Program-made: the position numbers and the translations under genes
NCBI GenBank assembly: GCA_963745675.1
Contig: CAVUYM010000009.1
Location: 678,220-742,219, forward strand
Reading direction: 5' to 3'
Origin: JAUIIK01 sp963745675
GTDB lineage: Bacteria; Chloroflexota; Chloroflexia; Thermomicrobiales; CFX8
Length of the DNA stretch: 64,000 nt
In this document: positions 16,040 through 25,616 of the stretch, in pieces
How positions within the stretch are numbered: position 1 is the stretch's first letter
Layout of the letters: each line of letters begins with the position of its first letter
The notes under the pieces: model-generated
The model's input: the letters and a program-made list of their open reading frames with translations, nothing else
Told to the model about the DNA's origin: nothing
The model's database searches: none

Positions 16040-18595
16040 GCGCTAGGTTCTCGCCCGTTTGTCGGTTCGACACCGTTTGGCGAGTCGGCGATTTCGATTT
16101 CCACCTGCTCGCTTTCTGTGAAGACGGTCATTGACACGACTTCCGTGCCAGTTGCTACTTTCATTACGCTGACACCCTGGGTCGCGCGTCCGATGGTGGA
16201 TATCTGCGAGGCAGGAATGCGGATGACGACACCCTCACTGGATATCAGCATCACGTCGGCGTCGTCTGCAACGATAGCAGCTCCAGCGATATGGGCATCA
16301 TCGGGGAGTTTCATCGCGATGACACCTTGTCCACCGCGGCCCTGCTGGCGATATTCCTCGAGTTCGGTGCGCTTTCCGAGACCATGAGTTGACACGGTAA
16401 GTAGTGTTACGTCGTCTTCATTTGGATCAACGATCTCCGCGGCAACGACGGTATCGTCGTCATCCATACGAATTCCGATGACGCCGGCGGCCGGACGACC
16501 CATCGGGCGGACGTCTTCTTCCGAAAATCGAATCGCCTTACCGTTTCTGGTTACAAGGATGATTTCACCCTGGCCATGTGAACTTCGCACCCATGCCAGT
16601 TCGTCGTCGTCGTCAAGCGAGACGGCAATCAGGCCGGTTGAGCGCACGGAAGCAAATTGATCGACGGTTGTGCGTTTGACGCGCCCATTGCGCGAGCAGA
16701 AGAAGAGATAGCCGCCATCGTTAAAGTCTGCGTATGGGCATCAGGGCGGTGATTGACTCATCTGCTTCGAGCGAAATCAGATTGACGATCGGCATGCCCT
16801 TTGCGGTACGTCCAGCGTCTGGCAGTTCGTGGACCTTGAGCTGATAAACCCTTCCACGAGTTGTGAAAAAGAGCAGCGAGTCGTGCGTGCTTGCCGTGAT
16901 CAGGTGCTGGATGTCGTCCTTATCGCTCATCTTGAGACCGGTGACGCCGCGCCCACCTCTGCGCTGCGTTCGATAGGTGTCGTTTGGCAGGCGTTTCACG
17001 TAGCCGCGTTGGGTTAGCGTCACGACAACGTCAACTTCCGGTATCAGATCTTCGTCCGTCAGGTCGCCTTCAGCTTCGATGATGCGAGTTCGGCGCACAT
17101 CGCCATATTTCTCGCGAATCATCAGAAGATCATCTTTGATGACGCCAAGAATCTGCTCGCCGCTCGCGAGCAGCGATTCTAGCCGTGCAATTTCTTTGAC
17201 CAGTTCATCGTACTCTTCGTCGATCTTGCGACGTTCGAGTGCTGAGAGGCGTCGCAATTGCATGTCGAGGATCGCGGTTGCCTGGACTTCAGTCAAACTG
17301 AAGCGGCTCATGATGTTATTGCGAGCCTCTTCGGCAGAGCTGGACTGGCGGATTGTTGCGATGATCTCATCAAGATGGTCGAGTGCGATCTTGAGACCTT
17401 CAAGAATATGGGCGCGTCTTTTAGCTCGAGCCAATTCGAATGCCGTGCGGCGCTTTATGACCTCTTGACGGTGCTCGACATAGAGTTGCATCGAGCGCTT
17501 CAGGGACAACACTCGAGGCTGTTCGCCGTCGACGAGCGCGACCATATTGACGCCAAAGGTCTGCTGCATCGCTGTGTGCTTGTAGAGGTTGTTCAACACC
17601 TTCTTGGGCTGGGCATCGCGCTTGAGATCGATGACGATGCGCATACCGGTGCGATCAGACTCATCGCGAAGATCATGAATACCCGCCAAACGGCCGGAAC
17701 GCACATGATCGGCGATTTTTTCGATGAGAGTCGACTTGTTGACCTGGTAGGGCAGCTCAGTCACGAATATTGCAAAACAGTTGACCCGGTCGGAGAGATC
17801 AATATGAGCTTTTGCCCGCATAACCACACGGCCGCGGCCGGTTGCATAGGCTGCGGCGATACCCTCGCGCCCGAGGATCAGACCACCGGTCGGGAAATCC
17901 GGACCGGTCACATATTGATTCAGGTCTTCGACGGTGGCTTCGGGATTGTCGATCAGATAGACGAGGCCGTCACACACCTCGGTCAGGTTATGGGGTGGAA
18001 TATTCGTCGCCATACCGACAGCGATACCGGATGCGCCATTGATGAGCATATTTGGGAGCTTGCCGGGTAATACTTTCGGTTCACTCGAACTCTCGTCATA
18101 GTTTGGCCGGAAATCAACCGTATCTTTGTCAATATCCGCCAGGACTTCATCAGCGATACTGGAAAGCCTCGACTCGGTGTAACGCATGGCGGCTGCACCG
18201 TCGCCATCAACTGATCCGTAATTTCCCTGGCCGTCGATGAGCGGATAGCGAAGGGAGAAAAGTTGGACCATGCGTACAAGCGCGTCGTAAACAGCCTGGT
18301 CAGAGTGCGGATGGAAGTTCTTCAAGACTTCACCGACAATACCGGCAGACTTACGGTAGCGGGTGTTCGAACGCACACCCATTTCGTTCATGGCGTAGAG
18401 AATACGCCGCTGAACGGGTTTCAGTCCGTCGCGCACGTCTGGCAGAGCACGCTGTACGATGACGCTCATCGCGTAGTCGAGGTAGGAGCGCCTCATCTCC
18501 TGAACGATAGTGATTTGTTGTATGTTTGCGCTATCCAAAACGGGACCCTTCATCGTATCGATAACATGCTCATTTAAACCAGTGAATTGTACCAT
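16036..18595 (-). CDS. gyrA: DNA gyrase subunit A (apparent frameshift at about 16726)
   Basis: Type II topoisomerase subunit introducing negative supercoils. The first 624 codons cover the winged-helix and tower domains, with the AAAMRYTE catalytic tyrosine, and the start of the beta-pinwheel; this frame stops at 16721. The next frame carries on without loss (DGGYLFFCSRNGRVKRTTV, then RSTGLIAVSL) to 16036. Deleting one base at about 16726 restores about 852 residues. The GyrA-box QRRGGRGVTG is present. The quinolone region reads HPHSDQAVYD instead of HPHGDSAVYD. Start: ATG 18595, or ATG 18550 if the TACAAT just inside the frame is the -10. Divergent from the XPB gene with 23 bases between. 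Confidence 0.92.
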
Positions 18596-18618
18596 TTTGC
18601 CGCGTACTTTCGCAGAAA

Positions 18619-20178
18619 ATGGCTAATGTGACTGCCTGGAACACTACCAGCGAAATTGTCTTTCAGCGCAATGGGAAATTGCTCGTAACGCCGGGTGAGA
18701 ATCGCCCGGAGGTTAGCGCGGCAGTTCGACTCTGCGCCCAGCTTGAGGCGATCAGTGCTGGAAGCTATCTCTTTCAATTGAGCAACGTTGCAATTTGGGG
18801 CTCGGCTGCCCGTGGGCTGGGCGCCGAGGCAATTCTGGGGTCGCTTGAACTGCATGCCGCCACTCCTGTACCGGCACCAACCGCAAGTCAGATCTTCCAG
18901 AACTACGACCAGTTCGGTTCGATCTGGATTGAGCGTGAAGCATCAGGTAGCGCTCGGATTCTTGCGCGCGATCCGACGACTCTTACGAGTCTGGGAATTA
19001 CCCTGGGAGCGGAACTATCAAATGCCGAGCTAGCTACGATGAAACTTCGATTAGCGACCGCGGGCTGGCCCGTTGTAGATCGGAGCGAATGTGATTCAGG
19101 CGATGATTTTCGGGTCGGATTGAGCCCGGGAACTTCACTGCGCCGGTATCAGGCAGAAGCTGTAGAAGCCCACCTGACGGCAAGGAATGGGCTGGTGCTT
19201 CTCCCTTGCGGAGCAGGAAAGACGGTCGTAGGAGTCGGCGCCATCTGCGCTGCGTCGGCGTCGACGCTCATCCTCACGCCGTCACGCGAGATTGCGTTGC
19301 AGTGGGAGCGCACGATCCTGGGCATGACGAGTGCTGAAAGATCCGATATTGCGACGCTTCCGACTGAAACGCCGGGACGGATAACCATTTCGACCTATCA
19401 GGCGGCGTCGAGAGGCAGGATCCAGCCCGCGCTCGTAGCCCGACCCTGGGGACTCGTCATCTACGATGAAGTCCAGTCCCTGCCCGCGAACGTGTTTCGG
19501 ACGGTCTCTGCGATTTCGGCAGCACGCAGGCTGGGTTTGAGCGCAACCCTCGTTCGCGAGGACGGTCGGGAGGCTGAGATATTTGCAATGGTAGGTCCGG
19601 TCATCTATGACCTTCCCTGGGTCGAACTCGAACGGGAAGGTTGGATAGCCCCGGCTCGATGTTTCGAGGTTCGAATTCCGCCCGCTGAATCAACGCGCGA
19701 ACGGTCACGTTTCAAACACGCTGTCGTCGAACGTCTGGTTGCTTCCAATGAGGGTCGTCCCATGCTGATTGTGGGATCCCACGTAGCATCTCTTGCGGCG
19801 ATCGCGAAGCGCTTCGACTTCCCGCTACTTACCGGGAAGGATGGCCCCTCTCGTCGGTCGGAGCTTTTCGAAGCCTTTCGGAGGGGTGATATCTCCCGCC
19901 TGGCCGTTTCGCGCATCGGCTCAATTGGTCTGGATCTGCCCAGCGCCGAGGTGATGATCCAGGTGAACGGGAACTTCGGCTCGCGCCAGGAAGAGGCGCA
20001 ACGACTCGGGCGTTTATTGCGACCAGGTAACGGGAAGACCGTAGACTTCTTTTCGCTCGTTTCCCTTGGAACGCGTGAGACTGAATATGCACGCCGGAGA
20101 CAGCGCTTCCTCGTCGATCAGGGATATGAATACGGGATCGTCGATGCGGCGGATCTACCGCGAGTGGATCGTGCATGA
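18619..20178 (+). CDS. XPB/Rad25-type superfamily 2 helicase
   Basis: A 519-residue SF2 helicase. An N-terminal domain of about 170 residues precedes the RecA-like pair: motif Ia region LRRYQAEAV, Walker A LLPCGAGKTVV (near residues 196-206), DEVQ box (IYDEVQSL), SAT-type GLSATLVREDG, and C-terminal QEEAQRLGRLLRPG (motif VI). In eukaryotes and archaea XPB opens DNA in repair and transcription; bacterial homologues occur in Actinobacteria and Chloroflexota and show 3'-5' helicase activity. The family's RED motif is seen as VREDG. Divergent from gyrA; its end overlaps the next convergent gene by 24 bases. Confidence 0.85.
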   Translation: MANVTAWNTTSEIVFQRNGKLLVTPGENRPEVSAAVRLCAQLEAISAGSYLFQLSNVAIWGSAARGLGAEAILGSLELHAATPVPAPTASQIFQNYDQFGSIWIEREASGSARILARDPTTLTSLGITLGAELSNAELATMKLRLATAGWPVVDRSECDSGDDFRVGLSPGTSLRRYQAEAVEAHLTARNGLVLLPCGAGKTVVGVGAICAASASTLILTPSREIALQWERTILGMTSAERSDIATLPTETPGRITISTYQAASRGRIQPALVARPWGLVIYDEVQSLPANVFRTVSAISAARRLGLSATLVREDGREAEIFAMVGPVIYDLPWVELEREGWIAPARCFEVRIPPAESTRERSRFKHAVVERLVASNEGRPMLIVGSHVASLAAIAKRFDFPLLTGKDGPSRRSELFEAFRRGDISRLAVSRIGSIGLDLPSAEVMIQVNGNFGSRQEEAQRLGRLLRPGNGKTVDFFSLVSLGTRETEYARRRQRFLVDQGYEYGIVDAADLPRVDRA

Positions 20179-20559
20179 TTCAGGGCGGTTGAGGACCTCC
20201 GGTAACAATTGCTCAGCCGGCCCAGCCCAGAGCCCGCGATGAGGTCGCCACTGCTCGACATGAGCGAGAACAAAGCGTTCAAGCGATGCGATCAGGCGAT
20301 CTGCGTCACCTGGCCACTCACTGATTTCCGAGCAGAGCAACTCTGCTGAATCACCACTTGGACGTAATACTACGATCGCGGCGACGACGCGACCTGATGA
20401 CCAATCGGGAAGCACGAGTTGTGCGGGAGCGCGGAAGAATTCGTGCTCCGTCGTGCAGTCTGCAGCTGCGTCTATTGTGACTGTCGTCGCCGTCTCAGGA
20501 AGTCTTGCTGCGATGTCACAAAGGAGCGCAGGCAGGCCAATGCTTGCCGTCAGTATCAC
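20155..20559 (-). CDS. Hypothetical protein
   Basis: A 134-residue acidic protein with no recognised motif and no signal peptide or membrane helix. Coding is suggested by the codon pattern and amphipathic composition. The open frame reaches further upstream (to about 20690) but without an ATG, GTG or TTG before GTG 20559, so the true N-terminus may be longer or displaced by another small indel; an ATG in a different frame at about 20700 could be the real start. It overlaps the helicase gene end-to-end by 24 bases. Confidence 0.45.
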   Translation of the reverse strand: MILTASIGLPALLCDIAARLPETATTVTIDAAADCTTEHEFFRAPAQLVLPDWSSGRVVAAIVVLRPSGDSAELLCSEISEWPGDADRLIASLERFVLAHVEQWRPHRGLWAGPAEQLLPEVLNRPESCTIHSR

Positions 20560-20749
20560 ATTGGGAGCGAGTAGCTCTAGTGTCTCGCTCCCAACAACAT
20601 CCCTTACTAAGGTTCGCGACCTCAGAGCTGACGGGGAAGGGACCTCTTCTGCTGGCGATCGAAATCCACCGTTGGACTTGTTGATGATTCATGGAGAACG
20701 TATGAGAGGTTCAACCGCCTCGCATTGACTTGATCCTGATCAACGACAA

Positions 20750-20777
20750 AGGGTCCGCGCAAGATGTCGCGGACCCT
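20750..20777 (-). terminator. Hairpin terminator after the inositol phosphate synthase gene
   Basis: A perfect 10-bp stem (AGGGTCCGCG / CGCGGACCCT) with an 8-base loop lies 29 bases after the ino1 stop codon. On the minus strand it is followed by only a short TTT run, so termination may be partial. Confidence 0.7.
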
Positions 20778-20805
20778 GTTCACAGGCAAGTCAGGCGCTG
20801 CTCTA

Positions 20806-21949
20806 CTAGTCGGCCGGAACCTCAACGGCACGGCTGGCATTCGCCGCTTCAGTCTGCTCGATAAACTCCTCGACCTTATCGCGAGCAATATCGTCGTGGT
20901 ATTGGACCGGTGGAGACTTCATGAAGTAGGCGGACGGTCCAAGGAGAGAACCAGCGATGTTGTTGTCCAGCGCGAGCTTGGCACATCGCACGGCATCAAT
21001 AACGACACCGGCCGAGTTTGGCGAGTCCCAGACTTCGAGCTTCATCTCGACCATGAGCGGCACATCGCCGAATGTCGTGCCCTCGAGCCGAATGTGGCAC
21101 CACTTACGGTCCTTGAGCCAGGGAATGTGGTCGCTCGGCCCAACATGGATATCGTCGGGGTCGATGTCGTAATCCATCTGGGATGTCACGGCGTTCGTCT
21201 TCGAAACCTTCTTCGACTCCAGCCGCTCGCGCTCCAGCATATTCAGGAAGTCCGTGTTGCCGCCGAAGTTGAGTTGGTAAGTTCGGTCGATGCGGACGCC
21301 ACGGTCGGCAAAGAGCCGCGTCAAAGCGCGGTGCGTGATCGTTGCGCCAACCTGCGACTTAATGTCGTCGCCGATGATTGGAAGGCCGTGGTCGCGGAAG
21401 CGCTTCTGCCAGTACTCTTCGCGAGCAATGAATACAGGGATGCAGTTGACGAACGCACAGCCGGCATCGAGCACTTGCTCGACGTACCACTTCGTCGCCA
21501 TTTCTGAACCGACAGGCAGATAGTTGATGACGACGTCGGTCTCTGTGTCTTTGAGGATCTTGACGATGTCGGCAGTAGGGCCGGGCGCCGGGGTAATGAT
21601 TTCGGAAAGGTACTTACCCAGTCCGTCGTGGGTCATGCCGCGATGAACCGGTACACCGAGGTGAGGGAACATCCGAAAACTTATACGTATTGTTCGGACC
21701 CGAGAAAATGGCTTCACTCAGATCTTTGCCAACTTTTTCTGAGTCGATGTCAATTGCAGCTGAAAACTCGATATCCGAGATGTGATAACCGCCAAGATCG
21801 ACGTGCATCAGGCCGGGGACGAATTCCTCAGTTGAAGCATTCTTATAGTATTCGACACCCTGTACCAGCGACGATGCACAGTTGCCGACGCCGATGATTG
21901 CTACTCGGACTTTGCCATCGGATTTTTGAGTTCCATTTGAATCGATCAT
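20806..21949 (-). CDS. ino1: Inositol-3-phosphate synthase (apparent frameshift at about 21666)
   Basis: Converts glucose 6-phosphate to L-myo-inositol 1-phosphate with bound NAD. The N-terminal frame has the Rossmann motif VAIIGVGNCASSLVQG and runs to ...YKFSDVP; the next frame resumes with HLGVPVHRGMTHDGLGKYL and carries the rest, including VINYLPVGSE, GDDIKSQVGATITHR, and the NFGGNTDFLNM segment with the catalytic lysine region nearby. Removing one base of the GGG at 21665-21667 joins them into about 380 residues, the usual bacterial length. Inositol could feed phosphatidylinositol or a compatible solute; neither pathway is visible here. It has its own strong promoter. Confidence 0.9.
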
Positions 21950-22024
21950 GTTAGAACTACTCCCTCATTCATCTCGAACGTATTCCTTGTATTTTTTGAC
22001 GCCGGATCTGCGCATGATGTTCCC

Positions 22025-22041
22025 ACGATTTGGGAAATCGT
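22025..22041 (-). promoter_or_regulatory. Leader hairpin of the inositol phosphate synthase transcript
   Basis: ACGATTT and AAATCGT form a perfect 7-bp stem around a 3-base loop inside the ~150-nt leader between the 22104-22132 promoter and the start codon at 21949. No T-run follows. Function unknown. Confidence 0.4.
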
Positions 22042-22103
22042 CGCATTTCTCCTCAAGATTGTGGCAGTGGATTCGTCCAATCTGTGCGTCGCACAACCTT
22101 AGG

Positions 22104-22132
22104 ATTGTACGGCTAGGTCCGATAGCGGTCAA
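22104..22132 (-). promoter_or_regulatory. Sigma-70-type promoter for ino1
   Basis: TTGACC (22132-22127) and TACAAT (22109-22104) are separated by exactly 17 bases on the minus strand. Transcription would start near 22097, after the end of the SPFH gene, making ino1 a separate unit from the long operon upstream. Confidence 0.65.
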
Positions 22133-22155
22133 CGGAAGCAGGGATTTGCGCACGA

Positions 22156-23245
22156 TTATCCCGTGAGGCCGGTACCGCATTCGGTGCAGAATTTCGCGCC
22201 GGGCGGATTGGATGCGCCGCAATTCGGGCAGGTGCCGCTGGCAACAGCGGCTGGGGTCCCACAGTTGGGACAGAACTTCGCCTCGGCTGCCATTCCATGG
22301 CCGCAGTTCGTGCAGAACTTTGCGGCTGCGGCAGCTTGCAGCTGCCTGCCCCGCAGCAGCCGGCGGCTGGTTCGTCTGACCGCTAGCTCCGCCGATTGCC
22401 TGGGACATGACCTGCCCCATGGCAGCGCCCATTCCAAGCCCGACACCGAGCCCTGCGCCCTCGCTGAGACTTCCGCCGCCACCTGCGGCCGCGGCATTCG
22501 GCATCTCCCGAATTGCTTGAGCGGTCTGATACTGGAGGTATTGGTTCATATCTCCGAGCGCCGCCATACCCGAGCGTTCGTCGATGCGCTTTTGCACTTC
22601 TTCAGGCGGTGTAACCGACATGATCTGGAACGATTGCAGTTCAAGCCCCAGGCGCTCAAAGTCATCTGTGAGCGCGTGTCGAGCCGCTGCGGCAATCTCC
22701 TGGGTCATGAGCGGTAGGTCGAGAATGCTCGTCATCGTCTCGCCGACCATGTCGTTGAATTCGTTCAGGATGATCGAACGCAGAAATTCTTCAATGTCGT
22801 CGACGAGGTAGGTGGCACGCGTTCCAACGACCTGATTGACGAACAATTGAACGTCGCTCACCCGCATCGAGTAGGTGCCAAAGGCCCGAAGGCGAATCAT
22901 CCCGAAATCAGTATCGCGATAGACGATTGGCTGAACCGTGCCCCATTTCAGATCGGTGAATTCGCGAATGTTGACATAAAACACTTCGGCACGGAATGGG
23001 CTCTTTCCGCCAAAGGGAATCCCAAACAATTCCGACAGGATTGGAATGTTCGCAGTTGAAAGCGTGTGGCGTCCGGGGCCGAGCACGTCAAGTGCCTTCC
23101 CGTCGCGAGAGAAGACCGCTCGCTGGGATTCGCGCACAACGCATTGGGAGCCTAGTCGAAATTCGCCCGATCCGTATTCGGGGATGCGGTGAACGATTTC
23201 ATTTGCCCGTGAATCCGGATATTCAATCAGATCAAGGATCGCCAT
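22156..23245 (-). CDS. SPFH-domain protein with C-terminal double zinc ribbon, YdjI-like (apparent frameshift at about 22336)
   Basis: About 362 residues after correction. Starts at ATG 23245 after GGAGAGG. The SPFH (stomatin/flotillin-like) domain covers roughly residues 30-240, then a Gly/Ala-rich stretch (GAGLGVGLGMGAAMGQV). The first frame then loses sense, while the next one encodes two treble CxxC modules (KFCTNCGHG, KFCPNCGTP, TCPNCGAS, KFCTECG) to a stop at 22156. Removing one A of the AA pair at 22336-22337 joins them through an alanine run. In Bacillus subtilis a related protein, YdjI, recruits PspA to the membrane; pspA is the next gene upstream here. Confidence 0.85.
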
Positions 23246-23299
23246 AGCACCTCTCCTCGGGGACGAACATGCGCTCAAACAAATGAAAACCGCACTGGC

Positions 23300-23999
23300 T
23301 TACTCGGATTCAACGCTGCCATCGGATAGCGCAGGTTCGTCACCACCGATGCGTGCTTTCAGCGCGAGCAGCTCGTCTTCCACGTCCGATTCTGCTTCAA
23401 GCTCTGCAGAACTGCCAGTCGATGTTATCTTCCTGGAGCTCGAGTATTGCGGCTGCCTGCGCTTCGTCGCCAATGATGCGCTTTTCCATACGGTCTAATT
23501 CACCCATCGCGCTCATGTCAGGCAGCGTTGAGAAGGTCTCATTGATACGCTTTTGAGCCTGGGCACGGCGGTGACGGGCGATCAGAATATTGCGCTTGGA
23601 TTCAGCTTCTTCATACTTCTGCTCAAGCACTTTCAACTGGCCGCGTAACTTCTGGATGAGATCTGTCTGGCTTGCAAGCTGCCCCGCATAAACGACGCTG
23701 ATCTCCTCCGCGTCCCGCTTGCGGCGTAGCGCTTCGCGAGCCAGATCTTCCCGGTCACGTTTGAGAGCGGTCTCGGCTTTGCGTTCCCATTCTCGTGCGT
23801 CCATCTGAGCATCCTGAAGTTCAACCTCCAGCTGCTTTTCCTGGGCGATCATGTTCGCAACTTGCTGTCGGGCTTCACGGATGCTTGATTGCATCTCGCG
23901 CAGTAACTCGTTGAGCATCTTTTCGGGATCTTCGGCGTTGTCGATGTAGTCGTTGACATTGGCGCGAATAAGTCGTGACATTCGGTCGAGTATTCCCAT
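23300..23999 (-). CDS. pspA: PspA/IM30 family phage-shock protein (apparent frameshift at about 23419)
   Basis: A coiled-coil ESCRT-III-like protein that polymerises on damaged membranes. Start ATG 23999 after AGGGAG (GILDRMSRLIRANVNDYID is the canonical amphipathic N-terminus). The long coiled coil follows (EKMLNELLREMQSSIREA and onward). The first frame ends at 23397 in a wrong tail; the next one supplies the conserved C-terminal helix (SSAELEAESDVEDELLALK) and stops at 23300. One extra base near 23418-23421 explains this, giving 232 residues. It sits between the SPFH gene and a DUF4178 gene, all reading the same way. Confidence 0.9.
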
Positions 24000-24040
24000 G
24001 ATTCTCCCTGTTCTTGCAATATCCACGCGGGACGATCGGA

Positions 24041-25055
24041 CTAAATTGCCTTGCCACCCTCGCGAGACCACAGCTCCAGATCTGCCGCGTCGATTGGCTC
24101 TCCCAGGAGCGATATCTCGTCGGCTCTCCAATGATAAACGCTGAGAATGTTATTTCCCGCTGCGGGAAGGTACGTGTATACAGTGACCGAGCGATCATCG
24201 CTAGATCCACCCGATCCGATGATCTCGGCGCTTCCTTCAACGGAACCAGACAAAGTGAACGAATTACCGTCGATGGTAGTTGTAGAATCGCCGGCGTCGC
24301 CTTCCGTGGTTATCCGTTTCAGCCAGTAAAACGTTCCGTCAGAGGCGATAGGCACACGCAGCCAGCTTTGACCGTCACCGCCCCGCAGCTGAAAGTTGCG
24401 CCAGGTTTCAGCGGCTGTTTCAACCGTGATGCGACCCACGACAGTGTAGTTGACATTCTGATAGGAGACGCCGTCGCCATCGTGAAGGTGGATAGGCGGT
24501 CGGCTCGATCGCCGGCGAAGCGGTTGTTGCCAGAAGTGCGTCAATCTCCGCCTCGGGACGGGCTGCGCCACTCTCGATCAGTTCACTCCGGCGGTCCAGC
24601 CGGTCCAGCAGATTCTCAATAAGTTCGCCTAGTTCTTCCGAGCGCTCGCGGAAGGCCTCGTCGTCCGGATCTGTTTTCCTCAATGCTTCCGTGGCATCGG
24701 CGATCCTCTCGACACCGTCGCCGAGACTTTCGTCGAAGGCCGCTATCTGATCCAGCGCGTCCGCATCGACTGGACGCTCGCTGAAGAGCCCGGCGTATCC
24801 ATACGTTGCCGTCTTGAGCCGGTCGGTGAAATGGGTCAGGCGACCGTGCGGGCCGTCGACATACCGGATTGCGCGAAGCTTTCGATCTTCGGCCAGGCGC
24901 GCCGCGAGACGCCCCAGATCGTCGGCGACTTCGCCGTAGTCTCGGGCAAGCCGTTCGCGCAGAAGGCGATCCGACTCCCGGCGACGCTCTCGATCCCGGT
25001 ATCCGCTCCAGCCAGGAATCGAATCCAGGAAACTTCGTTTACCGCCATCTGCCAT
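24041..25055 (-). CDS. DUF4178-domain protein with N-terminal coiled coil (apparent frameshift at about 24.49 kb)
   Basis: About 337 residues after removing one base. The N-terminal two thirds come from the first frame: highly charged helices (RERRRESDRLLRERLARDY, then LGELIENLLDRLDRRSELI). Near PTAYPP the frame turns to basic nonsense, while the next frame carries a DUF4178-type domain (HDGDGVSYQNVNYTVVGRI, then ETWRNFQL and WLKRI) ending at 24041. DUF4178 proteins are small beta-rich domains of unknown function often encoded with SPFH or polyamine-synthase genes. Start ATG 25055 follows GGAGAGG. Position suggests a partner of PspA and the SPFH protein. Confidence 0.65.
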
Positions 25056-25091
25056 CGCTTCAACCTCTCCGAATGCTCATCAAGTCAACAT

Positions 25092-25616
25092 CTACGGAAG
25101 AAAGTATTCGGTTCCACAGTAGGGGCAGCGTATGAGCCCCTTGCCAGCCAATTCCAGTTCGCTGCCACAACTCTGGCAGTGGCTGAGTTCGCGCAGTTCA
25201 GTGGCCTGGCGGGCGAAAAGTCGCCCTCGATTCCAATCAACATAACCCGAGAATAGACCTTTGGACACGAGATCGACGAGATTCGCTCGTACATCGTCGC
25301 GGGTGAGACCAGTATCAAGCGCAAGCTCCGTAACGCCGATTTCCCCTGCGAGCTCTATGCGCGCCAGCAGACGTCGTTGGACGGCAACTTCCTCGAGTTG
25401 TTGCGACTCCGAGCGCGCCCGCAGAAAAATGAACCCGCCGATTCCGACAAGCGGCAAGACTAGAAACATCAACCCCATGATTCCGCCGAGAATTGCGCCG
25501 CCAGCCTGGAGATCGGAACTTACGAGTCCACTGACGAGCCAACCGGCAATCGCGAGCGCCACTAGAATCCCAGCAGCGACGAGCCCAATACCAACATATT
25601 CGCTTGAATTACGCAC
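25092..25616 (-). CDS. Membrane protein with winged-helix and zinc-ribbon domains
   Basis: A 174-residue protein. Two transmembrane helices (VGIGLVAAGILVALAIAGW and MGLMFLVLPLVGIGGFIF) are followed by a winged-helix-like segment (IGVTELALDTGLTRDDVRANL) and a C-terminal four-cysteine ribbon (CQSCGSELEL ... CPYCGTEYF). GTG 25616 is chosen because AGGAG lies six bases before it; it overlaps the glycosyltransferase stop by eight bases. Bacillus PspA modules also contain a zinc-ribbon membrane protein, so this may be the membrane anchor or sensor of the module. The link is inference. Confidence 0.65.
   Translation of the reverse strand: MRNSSEYVGIGLVAAGILVALAIAGWLVSGLVSSDLQAGGAILGGIMGLMFLVLPLVGIGGFIFLRARSESQQLEEVAVQRRLLARIELAGEIGVTELALDTGLTRDDVRANLVDLVSKGLFSGYVDWNRGRLFARQATELRELSHCQSCGSELELAGKGLIRCPYCGTEYFLP

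Noticed and set aside
17258..18070. Open frame of 270 codons antisense to gyrA
   Set aside because: Mirrors the codon pattern of gyrA, has no ribosome binding site and no recognisable sequence.
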